Shown in pieces: positions 62,451 to 64,000 of a DNA stretch of 64,000 nucleotides. This DNA is from Streptomyces typhae (GTDB lineage: Bacteria > Actinomycetota > Actinomycetes > Streptomycetales > Streptomycetaceae). Under the pieces are notes generated by a model. It made no database searches and was not told where the DNA came from. It saw nothing but the letters and a program-made list of their open reading frames with translations. Every line of letters begins with the position of its first letter. The first letter of the stretch is position 1. Location: NCBI RefSeq assembly GCF_009755605.1, contig NZ_WPNZ01000002.1, positions 420,184 to 484,183 of the forward strand, read 5' to 3'. The translations under genes and the position numbers were made by a program.

Positions 62451-64000
<1,550 letters not shown>

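Overview
This is a high-GC actinobacterial chromosome segment, almost certainly Streptomyces. The signs are GC-saturated third codon positions, frequent GTG starts, 4-nt ATGA/GTGA gene overlaps, DUF397 and DUF3097 proteins, an actinobacterial leuA leader peptide, a CIRCE-controlled hrcA-dnaJ operon and a many-HAMP hybrid kinase. I identify about 48 protein genes. I see no tRNA, rRNA, CRISPR array, integrase or insertion sequence. The last gene runs off the right edge.

Left part (1-13 kb, accessory): two recently duplicated DUF397 genes, a small membrane protein, and a 2218-residue two-module peptide synthetase (A-T-E-C-A-T) with no thioesterase. Next come a 718-bp non-coding leader, a TetR repressor divergent from a SnoaL/NmrA gene pair with two palindromic operators, and a GH42 beta-galactosidase.

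13-22.3 kb: a GntR/FadR-type regulator translationally coupled to the beta-galactosidase gene. Divergent from it is a peptide-type ABC importer operon (Tat lipoprotein SBP, permease, natural permease-ATPase fusion, ATPase) ending in a DHDPS/N-acetylneuraminate-lyase-family aldolase. A secreted GH33 sialidase converges on that operon. A 20-bp element occurs in inverted orientation on both sides of the regulator/importer promoter region, and its core recurs just upstream of the sialidase. I infer a sialoglycan-scavenging regulon.

22.4-33 kb: a NarL-type two-component system next to an MMPL exporter; a TerB-like zinc-ribbon protein; leuA with a 15-residue leader peptide carrying four consecutive Leu codons and a strong terminator; a protealysin-type M4 metalloprotease followed by its emfourin-type inhibitor; and a GH1 beta-glucosidase.

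33-51.5 kb (conserved core, nearly all on the minus strand): hrcA-dnaJ under CIRCE, nitronate monooxygenase, rsmE, VOC protein, Asp-rich lipoprotein, tricorn-like protease, HIT, RNase Z-like, adenosine/adenine deaminase, PfkB kinase, phoH-ybeY-corC-yjbR, a degenerate cytidine deaminase-like gene, and era. A seven-copy 60-bp tandem repeat separates era from the deaminase-like gene.

51.5-64 kb: metallo-beta-lactamase-fold protein, DUF3097 protein, hemW, and a signalling locus. That locus has a SpoIIE-type phosphatase with anti-sigma-factor-like ATPase domain, divergent from a 1681-residue HAMP-repeat hybrid kinase and a stand-alone response regulator (OsaC/OsaA/OsaB-like). The window ends in a partial long-chain acyl-CoA ligase.
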